The notes: generated from the sequence alone by a model not told the origin. 64,000 bases of DNA from Fulvia fulva (GCF_020509005.1 NC_063016.1:3162001-3226000), one strand, 5' to 3'. Counted from the first letter of the stretch, positions 20,750-31,453 are shown. Translations and numbers: made by a program.

Positions 20750-22746
20750 TCAGGGTTGGTCGACACGTGAGAACCTGTACGGCAGCGGTAGCACTTACCC
20801 TGCTTCTTAAGGTCTTCGCGCTGCTCACGGTTGAGCGCAGGCAGGTTCTGTAGATGTGTCGGCAGATCCTCCTTCTTCTTGGTACCAGCGTACTGTAGTG
20901 GGCGCTGTACCAAGGCACCTGTTCCACCGGCAGCGGCACTAGCAACTGCGTTGCCGTTGTTCTGGTTGTTCTGGCCGCCATTGCTGTTCGAGTTGCCATT
21001 GCCCCGGGGGCGCTCCTTCTGCGGGTATAGTCGATCTGTCTCGTAGAAACTCTCGTCCAGTGCGGTGCACTCCTCGATAACGTCTTGCATGCTGTCTAGG
21101 CGGCGGTCGACTTCGCGGTCGCCGAAGGTCTTGATGAAGTACTTGCGGTTCAGTCGGTTACGGAACAGCATGAGCTCGGTCTCATCGGTCCATGACATCC
21201 AGGCGCGCAACTTCGAGTAGCGGGCATGGAAGGCTACAAAGGTTTCGCCTTGTTCTTGCTTGCAGGTAGCAATGTCAACCATAGCCTTGGTTCCCTCATT
21301 GCGTGTGCCATATTGGCGTGTCATCCAGTCTAACAACTCTTCTCCAGTCTTGAACTCGTTGAAGGACTGCTGTCCAGGCACAGGGATCCTCGGCTTGATG
21401 CTTCGCTGAGGATCACCTTGTGTCCACCCATACACGAAGCGCAGACCATCTGCCTCAGTGCGGAAGGTTGCTACAGTCAGCTTTAGGAGAACACTGCTGT
21501 ACCAGCTGTCGAAATTGGGGTCGTCATCGTTCTTGAAGTGCTTAGGGTCGGGCACACCCTTGCCGATCTCCATGCCGCGAGTGAGGGTGCGGTCAATGGT
21601 GAAGAGACGTTCTGGAAGGTCAACCAGTGGTGTCTGGGTGCGGGTGTTGCGCATTCTCGAGTCACGACTGTTGTTGGGTCCTGGTCGCGGACGGTCGTTG
21701 TCACGTCCTCGGCCATTGTCGCCACGGTCATCGTCGTCTCCATCGTTATCGTTATCACCACCACCGCCACCGCCCCCTCCACCAGCAGCTTCGCGATACC
21801 TACGCAATAGCTGCTCGAGTGAGGTCTCGCGTGGGCGGGAACGAGAGGGTCGGCGGCCTGAGCGGCCCCTGCCTCCGTTCTGTGTGGTGTCTCCTGCCTC
21901 AAGCCGAGCCTTCAGGTCATCGACTTCTTGTTGTAGGGCCTGGTTCTTCGCCTCAGCATCTTGTGCCTTCTTCTTCTCCTTCTCGCAGATCTCGCTGAAC
22001 TGCTTGCACAGGTTGTTGGCTTCCTTGTATTTCTTCCCCAGCTCTTGCAACTTAGCTGGGTCGCAATCCTTCTTGCTCTTGAGATCTGCTGCCATTTTCT
22101 GTGTGACAAGCTCTTCACTTCGCAGCATCTTGTAGATGCGGTCGTATTCGGTGTACAGCGTGGTGTACTGGGTGTTCTGGAGGTCGTTGGCTCGCTCCAT
22201 TACATCGAGTTGTCTGCCCTTAGTAATTGCCGTGTTGACTGCTTGTAGCACGAAGTCGTGGGTGGTCTTCGGGTGTTGGGATGCAAGGGTCGTGAGGTTG
22301 TCTGGGGTGACATTCTGGTATTCGGATGCGAGAATGTGTTCTGCCTCGTCGAGTGATAGATACACCTCGTCTGGGTCGCCGCCTGGGTTCTCTTCGAGCT
22401 TGAACTCGAACAGTTCTGTAAAGTCAATCTCACCACCTTCTTCTCGCTCGAAGGCCTTCTGGTAAGCTTTATCAATCTCTTGTTGTAGCGCGACACCGGT
22501 GTCTACTGTGACCCGCCGGTTGTCGTCCTGTGTCTGACTCTGAGGAAAAGAGGAGAGGTCGGGGAAAAGAGATGTGCGCTGCTTGCTTTTGCCCTTAGGC
22601 TTAGGTGGCGGTGGCATGCCGCCGTTCGCTGTTTGTGAAGTCATGTTGTCTGGGTTCGGGGGAGGCGTGACGGTGCCTGTATCCTGACTGTCTACGAGCG
22701 CGCGACCACCTGCTGATGGTGTCGCCGCGTTGCGTTCTCTAGGCAT
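20620..22746 (-). CDS. gag: Gypsy-2 Gag: capsid and nucleocapsid precursor
   Basis: 708 residues, ATG at 22746, TAA at 20620-20622. It forms the particle that packages element RNA. The N-terminal part is Pro-rich with a Lys-rich patch (44-60). A predicted coiled coil spans about 200-285, rich in Lys, Glu and Leu heptads. A Gly9 tract followed by an Asp/Asn-rich acidic stretch lies at 322-350. A capsid-like helical region spans about 395-570 (FDSWYSSVL, EELLDWMTRQYG, FVAFHARYSKLRAW), as in Ty3/Gypsy Gag. One Cys/His knuckle at 652-667 has the spacing C-X2-C-X4-H-X6-C, two residues longer than usual before the last Cys. The gag stop lies 15 nt after a slippery heptamer, inside the loop of a predicted hairpin, which suits -1 frameshifting into pol. 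Confidence 0.95.
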   Translation of the reverse strand: MPRERNAATPSAGGRALVDSQDTGTVTPPPNPDNMTSQTANGGMPPPPKPKGKSKQRTSLFPDLSSFPQSQTQDDNRRVTVDTGVALQQEIDKAYQKAFEREEGGEIDFTELFEFKLEENPGGDPDEVYLSLDEAEHILASEYQNVTPDNLTTLASQHPKTTHDFVLQAVNTAITKGRQLDVMERANDLQNTQYTTLYTEYDRIYKMLRSEELVTQKMAADLKSKKDCDPAKLQELGKKYKEANNLCKQFSEICEKEKKKAQDAEAKNQALQQEVDDLKARLEAGDTTQNGGRGRSGRRPSRSRPRETSLEQLLRRYREAAGGGGGGGGGDNDNDGDDDDRGDNGRGRDNDRPRPGPNNSRDSRMRNTRTQTPLVDLPERLFTIDRTLTRGMEIGKGVPDPKHFKNDDDPNFDSWYSSVLLKLTVATFRTEADGLRFVYGWTQGDPQRSIKPRIPVPGQQSFNEFKTGEELLDWMTRQYGTRNEGTKAMVDIATCKQEQGETFVAFHARYSKLRAWMSWTDETELMLFRNRLNRKYFIKTFGDREVDRRLDSMQDVIEECTALDESFYETDRLYPQKERPRGNGNSNSNGGQNNQNNGNAVASAAAGGTGALVQRPLQYAGTKKKEDLPTHLQNLPALNREQREDLKKQGKCYRCRTGSHVSTNPECPMYGYDGDYRPPRPRNTTPNPNANLSSLAADPRQGNGTTAA

Positions 22747-22871
22747 CTGCGCGCTGTGCGCCTTACCGTGTTCTGTGTTCTGATGCGGCTCTGCGCGTTC
22801 TCGAGTTCTGCGGTTCTGTCTGTTCCTGTTGTTACGCGTCCCTTACCTAGATCCGCGATCTGGGTAGTAAG

Positions 22872-22880
22872 GTAGAACAA
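22872..22880 (-). other. Primer-binding site of Gypsy-2 (self-priming type)
   Basis: Sense TTGTTCTAC, starting 2 nt after the 5' LTR. It does not begin with TGG and I see no tRNA match. It is perfectly complementary to GTAGAACAA in the sense strand of the LTR (plus 22924-22932), which would be the 5' end of the transcript. This is the arrangement used by Tf1-type elements, whose own mRNA 5' end primes reverse transcription. Confidence 0.75.
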
Positions 22881-22882
22881 AC

Positions 22883-23066
22883 TGTAAGGGCGCGCGTACC
22901 ATAGGGTCCGAATGAGATAGTTGTTGTTCTACGAAGCTACGAAAGAGGAGCGCGAGGCGCGGCGAAGTTATAAAGTAAAGCCAAGCCGCGCTAACCCGAT
23001 GCAGAAGGTCCGCGGTTCAGCCGGGCCGACGCAGCTATAGTGAGGGGTCGCGGGCTGCCCGTGACA
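22883..23066 (-). repeat. 5' LTR of Gypsy-2
   Basis: 184 bp, apparently identical to 15845-16028. It carries the promoter and is followed on the minus strand by a leader of about 135 nt before the gag ATG. Confidence 0.97.
22924..22974 (-). promoter_or_regulatory. Predicted core promoter in the Gypsy-2 5' LTR
   Basis: Sense TTTATAA (plus 22968-22974) lies about 40 nt upstream of GTAGAACAA (starting at plus 22932), the transcript start implied by the self-priming model. Between them is 'gaaagaggagcgcgagg' (plus strand), which is also present unchanged in both Gypsy-3 LTRs. Confidence 0.6.
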
Positions 23067-23071
23067 CCTAC

Positions 23072-23838
23072 TAACTAATATAAAGTTCCTTATTATACTA
23101 CCCTCGATCCTCCCCGATTATAGAACTAATCTACTCGTATTATACGTCTTTTCCCCGTCCTAATAGCCGTCTTTTCCCTTACTTAGGCTATCGTCTTTTC
23201 CTCGTCGTAATCTACTATATTAGACTAGGTACGTTATATAGCGGGATAGGTAGTACCTTAGATAAAACCCTCGTTCCTATACCGGGTACTTAATAGGCCC
23301 TTATAGGCTTCGTCGCGTGTCTACCTACCTACCGTATTGCCCGCTAGTAAATACTAGATTGTTTCGTAGTCCGCTCGACGCCGTCGTATAGTCCGCTTAG
23401 TTGTTGTTCTATAGTCCGCTCGTCTAATGTTCGTCGCTTAGCCCGCTCGGTTTATAGTCTCGGGAGGTGAAAATTCTATACTTATACTAGAGGTGTCCTA
23501 TCGAGCGTATAGGCCACGGTTCCGCGCCCTTCTTATACGTAGAAAGAAGAGGGACTCGCTCCCGATACGAGTATACGCTCGTCGGATAGTTTTTATACCC
23601 GTTTTACTAGTAGTCCTCTATTCGCCGCGGCTTCGCCTACGTTACGCGCCCGTCGCGCCTACGACACTCTAGCGTAAGAATACTTAGCTCTCTCGTAGTA
23701 AGACGAGAGGTTCGTAGTCGATACTACGTATAGGTGATTCTCGTCGTCGACCCGGTAAGTAGATATACCTACGCGTAAGCTATCCTAAGGTTACTAGGCG
23801 CGCCCTTACTTACTAGGGTGGTTAGTCGTCTATAGTAG
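23072..23838. other. RIPped sequence without recognisable content
   Basis: Together with 15661-15839 this is the sequence into which Gypsy-2 inserted. CpG-rich but CpA-poor, no open frame. It contains imperfect repeats of 'tagtccgct' and 'tagcccgct' near 23390-23455. I could not match it to the LINEs or LTR elements here. Confidence 0.4.
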
Positions 23839-24873
23839 CCTCCCGTACGCTCTAGGTTACGTATCCTTTACGTTATTCTCGGCCCTAGGGCGCTTTTACC
23901 CGACCGCCGCTAGCTAGTTCCGGTATAGACTAGCCTTACGGTCGCCGTAGAATCTTAGGGCGACGGTTCTATTTATAATTACCTTGTTTTTCGCTAGTTT
24001 ACGCTATAGGCATTCCGCGCTATACGATAGGTAGTACCCCGGACAGTTTACGTACCGCCTCGTAGCTAATATATAGTGCCTAGGTATATAGTCTCCTATA
24101 TAGTTCGAGTAGGCCTACTTGTTTATACGCGTATAGGTTTGGTGTCTATACTATTAGTATTTGAAGTATTAGAGGACACGAAAGGATAAGGAGTACTTTT
24201 CGACTATCTTAAGGCTAGATTACTAGATTAGGCCTTGTTCTATTACTAAATCCGCCGCTTTTGCGTCTTATAGCTATACGATTAGCGCCGAGGCCTTCTT
24301 ACCTTCTAGCCATTTCCTATAGAGCCAAGTCGCCTTCTAGATTAGAGAGTTAAGAGTAACCGGGTTGTCCTCTTAGAGAGTATATAGGTAACCTTAGTTA
24401 GTTAGGTAGAACTCTTTAGGCATATCGTAGACTAGGATCGTAAATTGCTTCGTTAAGACCTTCGCTAATACCGTAACCTTAGATACCTACTATAGCTATA
24501 CCTCTAGGTGCCTCCTAGTAGTAGTAGAGCTAGTATAGATCTATAGAGTGCCGTTAGACTATTAGTTCACTACGACCACCCCTAGTTAATTAATTCGTTA
24601 GGCGAGCTCCTTGTTCGATAGCTTCGTAACTTCGGCCTAGTCTTCCTTTACTATAATACGGATCATAACTATATCGTACGTTAGGCGGGGGCCTAGTATC
24701 GATACCGCGACCGATACCTAGCTATAGAGGTATTAAATCCGGGTGGCCTTATGAATCGCCTAACACGTCGTCCTTATTTCTTATTACCCTCGGTAATACG
24801 ATAGTACTAGCGCTATATATAGCTAAGTATCTATTACCTATAGGGACCGGTATAGGAGCTAATTATTAGTTTC
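23839..24873 (-). mobile_element. LINE-B ORF1 region (part 1), RIPped, split by Copia
   Basis: Closely similar to 44427-45630 of the LINE-B minus copy but without its 169-bp tandem duplication. It carries the degraded ORF1 of LINE-B (about 24500-24760 holds its middle part). It begins abruptly at 'gtagcctcccgtacg', so ORF2 is missing. The Copia element interrupts it at 24873; it resumes at 29813. Confidence 0.75.
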
Positions 24874-25108
24874 TATTAAATAGGTAGGGGTAGATAGTAG
24901 CGGAGTAGAGTAAGAGATTAATCTTTAACTAACTAATAGTACGAGTATATAGCAATATATTAGGAACCAATATGTTAATTATATTAGATGTCTATCTAAG
25001 CTAAAGGGGAGAGAAGGTATCTCCCTATAAGCTGAGTTATCGTAGATACCTTAGGCTACTAGATCACTTCCTAATTATTAACTCCCTTTAAGATACTATA
25101 TCTTAATA
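24874..25108 (-). repeat. 3' LTR of Copia
   Basis: 235 bp. Plus-strand ends 'tattaa' and 'ttaata', RIPped forms of TGTTAA and TTAACA. It matches 29578-29812 over its whole length with scattered transitions. Confidence 0.9.
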
Positions 25109-28100
25109 CTCCTACTTATCTCGTATAGGAGGTTATAGTCTACTCACTGCCTGTTAATAGTACTTAGACCTTTTTATAATAGGTTAAGCTAGCTTATAAA
25201 CCTCTAGAAGTGTAGACTAGTCTTTAGTTTTATAAACCTATCTATAACTATCTTAGAGGTTAGGGTGTACTTAACAGTAATAAGCCTCCTCTACTAAAGT
25301 TTCCTAATAGCGTTATAGGCAATGTTAATATACTTCGACTTGTTATAAATATGTACATCTTTTACTAGGGTAAGGGCAGCTTAATTGTCACCTCTTAATT
25401 AGACTAGTCTCAAATTTGATACAGTCTCCTAGTTTCTAGTGATTCTTAGTTAATAGGAACAGTCTCTTACTAACTCTAGAGTATAGTAATTAGAGTGTGA
25501 TCTACATATATAAGGAATATGATCTCCCTCTTCTTATAGATAAGTAGGCATAGATCTACTTCTAACTATATGAATCTAATCTCTCTGAGCTTTGACATAT
25601 AGAGTTGATTCTAATCTCTAGCTGCTTGCTTAAGTCTATATAAGCTTTTAAGGATTTTAAACACTATATTTAGTAGAAGCTTAACTCCTAGTAGTAGTAA
25701 TATAAAGATGTCTTTATAGAGGGTGCTTTCTATAAATACATTGTTCATATCTACTTAGTGAAGATAAAGATTCTTCTTATACATAATAGCTATAAACACC
25801 CTAAGGGTGTCCTGTCTTACTATAGGTACAAATGTCTCTATAAAGTCAATACCAAACTTCTGTAAGAAGCCCCTTATAACTAGTCTAGCCTTGAACTTTT
25901 CAATAGCTCTACTAATGCTTCTCTTAATATTAAAGACCTATCTTAATATAACTAGATTTGCTCCTTTTAGTAGAACAGAATTTTCCTAGGTGTTGTTACT
26001 CTAAACAGCATCTAGTTCCTTTTAGATTACTTCCTTCTAAAGATGTCCCTATTTCTTGTCATTTATAGCATCCTTATAGGATTTTGGAATTAGGACCTCT
26101 TACTTATATACAATAGCTTCTATAGTTACTATAAAGGCCATTTCCTTAACTTCTTCTAGGAATTCGCTATCCTATAGTATTGAACTGTCTACTGATTATA
26201 TAGCTATAAAGAAAGCTTAGTAAAAAGCAGCAAGGTTCTCTAAGAGGTCTATTACTTCTCCTACTTTAGTAGTTAGTTCGGGCTTAGGGACTATAGATTT
26301 TAGGGCTTTCTGTTCTATGTCATAGCCCTTATTATTATAGTCAGCCTTTCTCTTTCTAAGGGATGATTTAGGGACCGTTACTTATAACCTAGTAACGTCT
26401 ATTTCCTAGGGATCTAGGGAGCTACTCTTAATTAGCTAATTGATTTTCTGAAATTCCCCTACGTTCTCCGGAGGTTAGGGAAGTTGTATAAACAGCTTTC
26501 TCGGCTAAGCGACTTTAGGGCTCTTAATTAGCTAATCTATGTCGGGAGTGCTTTAATAGACGCCTAAATAGTAGGTAGCTTGTCCTAAGGATACGTTCTT
26601 CCTCGGCCTTCCTAAGGGCTTCCTAGCTAGTACACTGCTTAGTAGATTCAATATTAGAACATTAAGACCTATATCACCTCTAGGCTAGTCCTTAAAGAAG
26701 TCTATATATATATGTTATCTAATAGCTCTTATGTCTAGTTCCTAAAAGAGCTAGGCTTTAGCTATGTTTTTAATATACCTAATAAACACTACTTCTTTAC
26801 CCCTATTTATTAGCTTGTCACTTCTTGCCTATTAAGGTTAGGATCTTACGTCTATATAGACAATAGCTTTGTATCCCCAAACTTTCAAATAGTTAATGGT
26901 CGGTTTGATACTATTAAAAGCCTTATCTAGTGAAACCTTAAACCTATCGTAATCTAAGCCATTTAGTAGTTTGTTCCTTATATAAGTTTAGGCCTCTAGT
27001 ACTTTAGGCCAAAATTCAACCGCCATTTTAGCCTCTTTAAGCATTGCCCTTATAGAGTCCTCTAAGGTTTATATTGACCTCTTAACTGGTCCATTCTATA
27101 GAGAGTTATATACCTTAGTCGGCTCGAGCCTAATCCCTAAATCCTTCTCCTACTGTTTTACTAATATAATAAGTTCTTTTGTCTTGTCAAGCCTTACTAC
27201 TTTTAGCTACGCTAATGATTTCCTCTCTGCTTTAATCTTCTAGTTCTAGAGAGTAACTAGAGTATCTTCTCTTTTCCTAAGAGGAAAGGTCTACTTCTTC
27301 CTAGAGAAGTTGTTAACAATCTCAAGCTAGTATTTGAATCCTAGTCTTAAGATTAGTAGTAGGCTATATATATTAATAGATATAAGGGCAAGTCTTTTAG
27401 GTCTTCTCTTTATAACTTTGCCTTTATACTTCTTTATCTTTACTATTAAACATACTCCATACTAGTGAAAGCCATCCTTAGAGATAGGAATAGGTTCTTT
27501 TAAGTCTGTTACCTTATAAAGATTCTAGAGCAAATTCTTCCTAAAGTGTACAGATCTTCTATACTAAAGCTTCTACTGCTTTAGGTCGATCTCTAATTAA
27601 GCAGTCACAAAGGCATTTTCTATTAGTAGTGCACATAATAAGTAATGTGCCCGTTCTTATAGGAGAGGAGAAATCTTATTAATAAATAAAACCCCCCTAA
27701 GGAGCTTCGTCTAGACAATAGTCTTACTAGAGGGGGAAATAAGAGAAAATGATAGAGGTTAAACACTAAACTGCTTACTAAACTAGTTCTATAAAACCAG
27801 GTTTACTCCTAGCTTAGGTATAAGTAGGACATCTTCTAAAACAACTTTTCTACTAGCTCTCCTACTCATCTCTACATTCCTAATATAAGTGGCCAATAAA
27901 AGCCTACCTCCTACTTTGATCCATTTCCTCCTTATTAAGGGAGTTATAGATCTAAAGAGGCAGCTTTAGTTAGTTATATAGGATGAAGTATAGGAGTTAA
28001 GTAACTACTCTAACGAGGGGAACTTGCCTTAGACTTCTATAGTTAAGTGAGCTACTTTATTATACTCATTATTATTAGACATTGTCTCTAGGGATGAGCT

Positions 28101-29562
28101 GTATAAGTCACGTGACTCTTAGGCGGAAAACCCTTTTCTAGTCTTCTTTACTTTAGAGGTATAAGACTGGGCCTAGTTCTTCTAGAGCGACAGTATATTA
28201 GAGCTAAGTTTCTTTACTATTTTCTTAAGTTCTTCTATAGAGGACTTCTCTCTTAGTGTCCTCCTTGAGGTAGGTAGTAGAGTTCTCTTCTTCTTAATAT
28301 ATGTTATATTCTAGGAAGATAGTGGTTAGGAATAAGATCTAAGGACCTTTCTTGCCTTAGATAGACTAGGGCAGTCCTTGATTAGATAATCCTTCTTATA
28401 GAGAAGGTAGGAGAGTAGTCTTACTAGACCTAAGGGCTTGACCTAGGTAGCTACTATACTATACTTAGCCTTAGAGAGATCTAACCTAGCTTCTTAAGCT
28501 TTAAAGATCTTTAAGGTCCTTTTATAATCTATCTTTAGCTGAGCTATAATAGTATCCTTAGCTATATAGTAGTTAGGTAGTAGTGAGCTTAAGAGCTAGG
28601 TCATCCTTATATTAGCTTTCCTATAATACTAACCCTCTAGGTCAATATTAGTAATCCTTTTTTTAAGAGAAACTAGTTGTGTCTATACAGATCTGATAGT
28701 AAACTCTTTACTTATCTTAAAGGTCACAAATTGCTTTATAAGCTTATGTATATAGGTTAGTAGCACCTAGCTATACTTGTTCTAGAGATACACCTACTTC
28801 TTAGCAGCTCTTCTAGATTTATATAAGCCCTTAAGCTCAAATTCATCTTCTTTTATAATCCTACTAAGGATACTAAAGTTGTATACTATATTATGTCTTG
28901 TCTATATTAGCGTATTAAGGATCTCTTTAGTTATAGCCTCTTCTTAGAGTTTTAGAGTCTTGCCCTTAATGTTGTTAAAAGACACTTCTATTAGGTTATT
29001 AATTGCAAAGAATGCTAATTAGCTCTCTATCTTATATCTCTAAAGGTTGAACTATCTCTTCTAATTGTCCCTCCTAAGAATTGGGATTTTGCCTCCCTTC
29101 TCCTCTATCTTCTCTTAGTATAAATCTATAATAGATTGGATGTAATGAAACAAGGTGTATATGTTCCAAAGTAGTGGCTTAGATCCTACTAAGGCTTCTA
29201 GTATAGAATAGGAAAGTTCGTAGGTATAGATACTAAGGCCTACTTAGGAAAGTAAAGAAGGAGCGGTATAAGGTCTCGGGGCTAGGATATAGGTCTATCT
29301 CTCTTAGTAGAGCTTTAAATGATTTACTTAAAGTCCTTCTTAATAGTATCTCGATGCAGTTCTACCGATATAGTATCTTTAAGGTATTAGCTTTAAGTAA
29401 GCCGTATAGAGTCCTTATCTAGGTTACCTATTACTTAGTATCGAACTAAGCTCCTTAATAGGATAGACGGGGTAGACTTCTAGTTCCTAGATGTTTTCTA
29501 CTACGATAGTAAGGGATATAAGTAACCTATACTAATATAGGTTGCTCTTATTTCTATATAAA

Positions 29563-29577
29563 CCCGGGCTTATAACC
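29563..29577 (-). other. Primer-binding site of Copia: initiator tRNA-Met anticodon arm
   Basis: The plus strand next to the LTR reads 'gggcttataacc'. This equals the anticodon arm of eukaryotic initiator tRNA-Met (GGGCUCAUAACC) with one C-to-T change at CpA, the RIP context. Drosophila copia and yeast Ty5 are known to prime from a half-tRNA at this same site. The site touches the LTR with no spacer, as expected. Confidence 0.75.
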
Positions 29578-29812
29578 TATTAAACAGGTACGGGTAGATA
29601 GTAGCGGAGTAGAGTAAGAGATCAATCTTTAACTAACTAATAGCACGAGTATATAGCAAGATATTAGGGACTAATATATTAATTATGTTAGATGTCTATC
29701 TAAGCTAAAGGGGAGAGAAGGTATCTCCCTATAAGCTAAGTTATCGTAGATGCCTTAGGCTACCAGATCACTTCCTAATTGTTAACTCCCTTTAAGATGC
29801 TATATATTAACA
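29578..29812 (-). repeat. 5' LTR of Copia
   Basis: 235 bp, ends 'tattaa' and 'ttaaca', followed by the target duplication 'gtttc'. Same length as the 3' LTR. Confidence 0.9.
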
Positions 29813-30110
29813 GTTTCTATACTTTTTACGTCCTCTATAAGTTACTACTAGTTATCTTAGGGGAGCTTCGCCTATAGAGCCGTAGCCGCCGGTAGTACCG
29901 TAGCCTAGACTACTATTACCTAGGAGTTACCTAATATAGCTAGGCACCTCCGCGGCGTTTAGAGCTAAAGAAATAGGGTTAGGAGAACTTTAAGCTATCT
30001 AAATTAAATAAGGTAGAACTCCCTTAATTCTAGGAGTAGTAGCCTACTTTATAGATCGTTAGAATAGCCTTAATAAGGGCTTTCGAATATATTGTATTTA
30101 GTAATAGCGC
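29813..30110 (-). mobile_element. LINE-B ORF1 region (part 2), 5' end
   Basis: Continues 23839-24873 after the Copia insertion and matches 45632-45920 and, inverted, 39751-40060. It holds the N-terminal part of the degraded ORF1. The 5' end of the element lies near 30110. The next 50 bp (30111-30160) show nothing recognisable. Confidence 0.75.
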
Positions 30111-30160
30111 CGATAGACGTCGTCTAGATACGTCTATTCCTTAGGTATTTAGCTCTAATA

Positions 30161-31295
30161 TAAATAAATAAATAAATAAATACATTTATAATACCTATCT
30201 AGCTTCTAAAAGGTCTACGAGGCCGGGGGCTATTAAGGAAGAGAGAGGGGAAAACCGTCGTACGGGGAAAAGCCCTCTTTAGGTATTAGTAAGTTCTCTC
30301 TATTACTTATTAGTTAATTTATCGCACTAGAAGCGGTAAGTACTAGGTAGTTAGCCGCCCCGGAGTACTAATCTACCCGGTACCTAGGAACGAGTATTAG
30401 TAGCTAGCCGACTATTAAATAGACGATAGGTCGACTATTAGTAGAGGCGGGTCGCCTATTAAGTAGGAGACAGGTCGACCGTCGAGCGGAAAACGGGCTA
30501 GCCGTCGAGTAGACGACGAGTCGACCCTTCCGGGCTCCTATACTCTATCCGTACTCCTATCGCTATTCCTCCTACGCTCGGGGTTACTATAGGCTACGGT
30601 CTACCCGTCTACGTAGTCGTCGGCGCTACCGGAGTTCTACTACGTCTATAGGTAGGGCGCCTTCGGAGGCTTCCTAGAGCTCTTCCTCCTAGGCTATCTC
30701 CCCTATTCTTACTACTATCTTACCCGCTATCTAGAACTACTATAGTAGGCCGGTCCGTATTACTATTCGTACCGCTACTCGTATCCTACGCGCTATACCT
30801 ATTATATATTAAAAGTCTATAGCCCCCGTCTCGAGGCGTATTACCTACCGGGCTTCTATAAAGCGTAGGTAGAATAGTACGACGTATTTCGGCGTCTAGA
30901 TACGTCTATATTTGTATAGGCTACTACCTACTCCCGGTACCTTTCGGCGGTATAGATAGTCCTTAAACCTAATATATTCCGAGCGGAGTAGTATCGCGAC
31001 TATTACCTATACGCGGGTAAGGGCTCGGAAGAGTATTACTCTATCCCGGCTAATAGGTCCTATCTTTACCGCTACCTCGTCTTCTCGTCGGTACGCTCGT
31101 CGCTATAGTAGTTACCCGTTTAGGTACCTTTTGCCTTTCTCCTAGCGCTCGATCTAGATTCCCTATATATGTCTATAGACCGCGTTCGTTATAGCCTTCC
31201 GTTCTTCCCGTCCCTATCCCGCTCCTATTACTAGTATACTACTAGCTAGGGCCTATACTCGGAACCTTCCTATCGGGGTTTATTACGTATCTAGC
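30161..31295 (-). mobile_element. LINE-C (part 1): 3' tail, 3' UTR and C-terminal ORF2, RIPped
   Basis: It starts with a (TAAA)n tract (30161-30182), sense (TTTA)n, the 3' tail. C-terminal ORF2 is recognised near 30960-30990, where 'ccttaaacctaatatattcc' matches the corresponding part of LINE-1 at 8980. Gypsy-3 interrupts it at 31295; the target duplication 'ctagc' is at 31291-31295 and 38763-38767. No open frame. Confidence 0.7.
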
Positions 31296-31453
31296 TATAA
31301 CGGTTTATAATCGTGTTGATACAAAGTAGCTAGGTACGTAGGAAAGAGGAGCGCGAGGTACGCCGAGGTTATATATAGCCGAGACGCGCTAGTGACGCGC
31401 GGTCACGTGACCTATATACCAGCTGACCATTTACTAGGCCTAGGGCCGTGACA
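31296..31453 (-). repeat. 3' LTR of Gypsy-3
   Basis: 158 bp, plus-strand ends 'tataacgg' (from TGTAACGG) and 'ccgtgaca'. It is followed by 'ctacccccccttc', the polypurine tract on the sense strand. GTCACGTGAC at 31402-31411. Confidence 0.92.

Larger units (their letters stand above)
15845..23066 (-). mobile_element. Gypsy-2: complete chromovirus-type LTR retrotransposon
   Basis: A 7222-bp element with two 184-bp LTRs that look identical base for base, flanked by the 5-bp target duplication 'cctac' (15840-15844 and 23067-23071). Order 5' to 3' on the minus strand: 5' LTR, leader with primer site, gag, pol in the -1 frame, polypurine tract, 3' LTR. Domain order protease, RT, RNase H, integrase, chromodomain places it in the chromovirus branch of Ty3/Gypsy. 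Base composition is normal, with no RIP, inside a block where every older Gypsy is saturated with RIP. Identical LTRs and open frames indicate a very recent insertion and a potentially active element. The sequence either side (15661-15839 and 23072-23838) is RIPped and not identified. Confidence 0.97.
24874..29812 (-). mobile_element. Copia-type LTR retrotransposon, degraded
   Basis: A 4939-bp element with two 235-bp LTRs and a 5-bp target duplication 'gtttc' (24869-24873 and 29813-29817); the uninterrupted target is at 45625-45640. On the minus strand, from high to low coordinates: primer site, gag with one knuckle (SYLLYKKDYLIKDC at 28345-28395, Cys and His partly turned to Ser/Tyr), integrase region (about 26500-27600, by position only), RT, RNase H. 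RT is recognised by FGIDFIETFVPIVR (25805-25865), DMNNVFIESTL (25725-25755), LKSLYRLKQAARD (25610-25650) and IYVDH (25495-25510). RNase H is recognised by LRGDN near 25390 and SKYINIAYNAIR near 25310-25350. This is the Ty1/Copia order. It has scattered stop codons and less RIP than the LINEs around it. Confidence 0.88.

Noticed and set aside
16089..22465. Plus-strand open frames across Gypsy-2 (for example 21458-22135, 225 codons)
   Set aside because: Antisense to gag and pol; low-complexity translation with no domain. A regulatory antisense transcript is possible but nothing in the sequence supports it.
29563..29577. A tRNA gene
   Set aside because: Only the anticodon-arm sequence is present, flush against an LTR; it is a primer-binding site.
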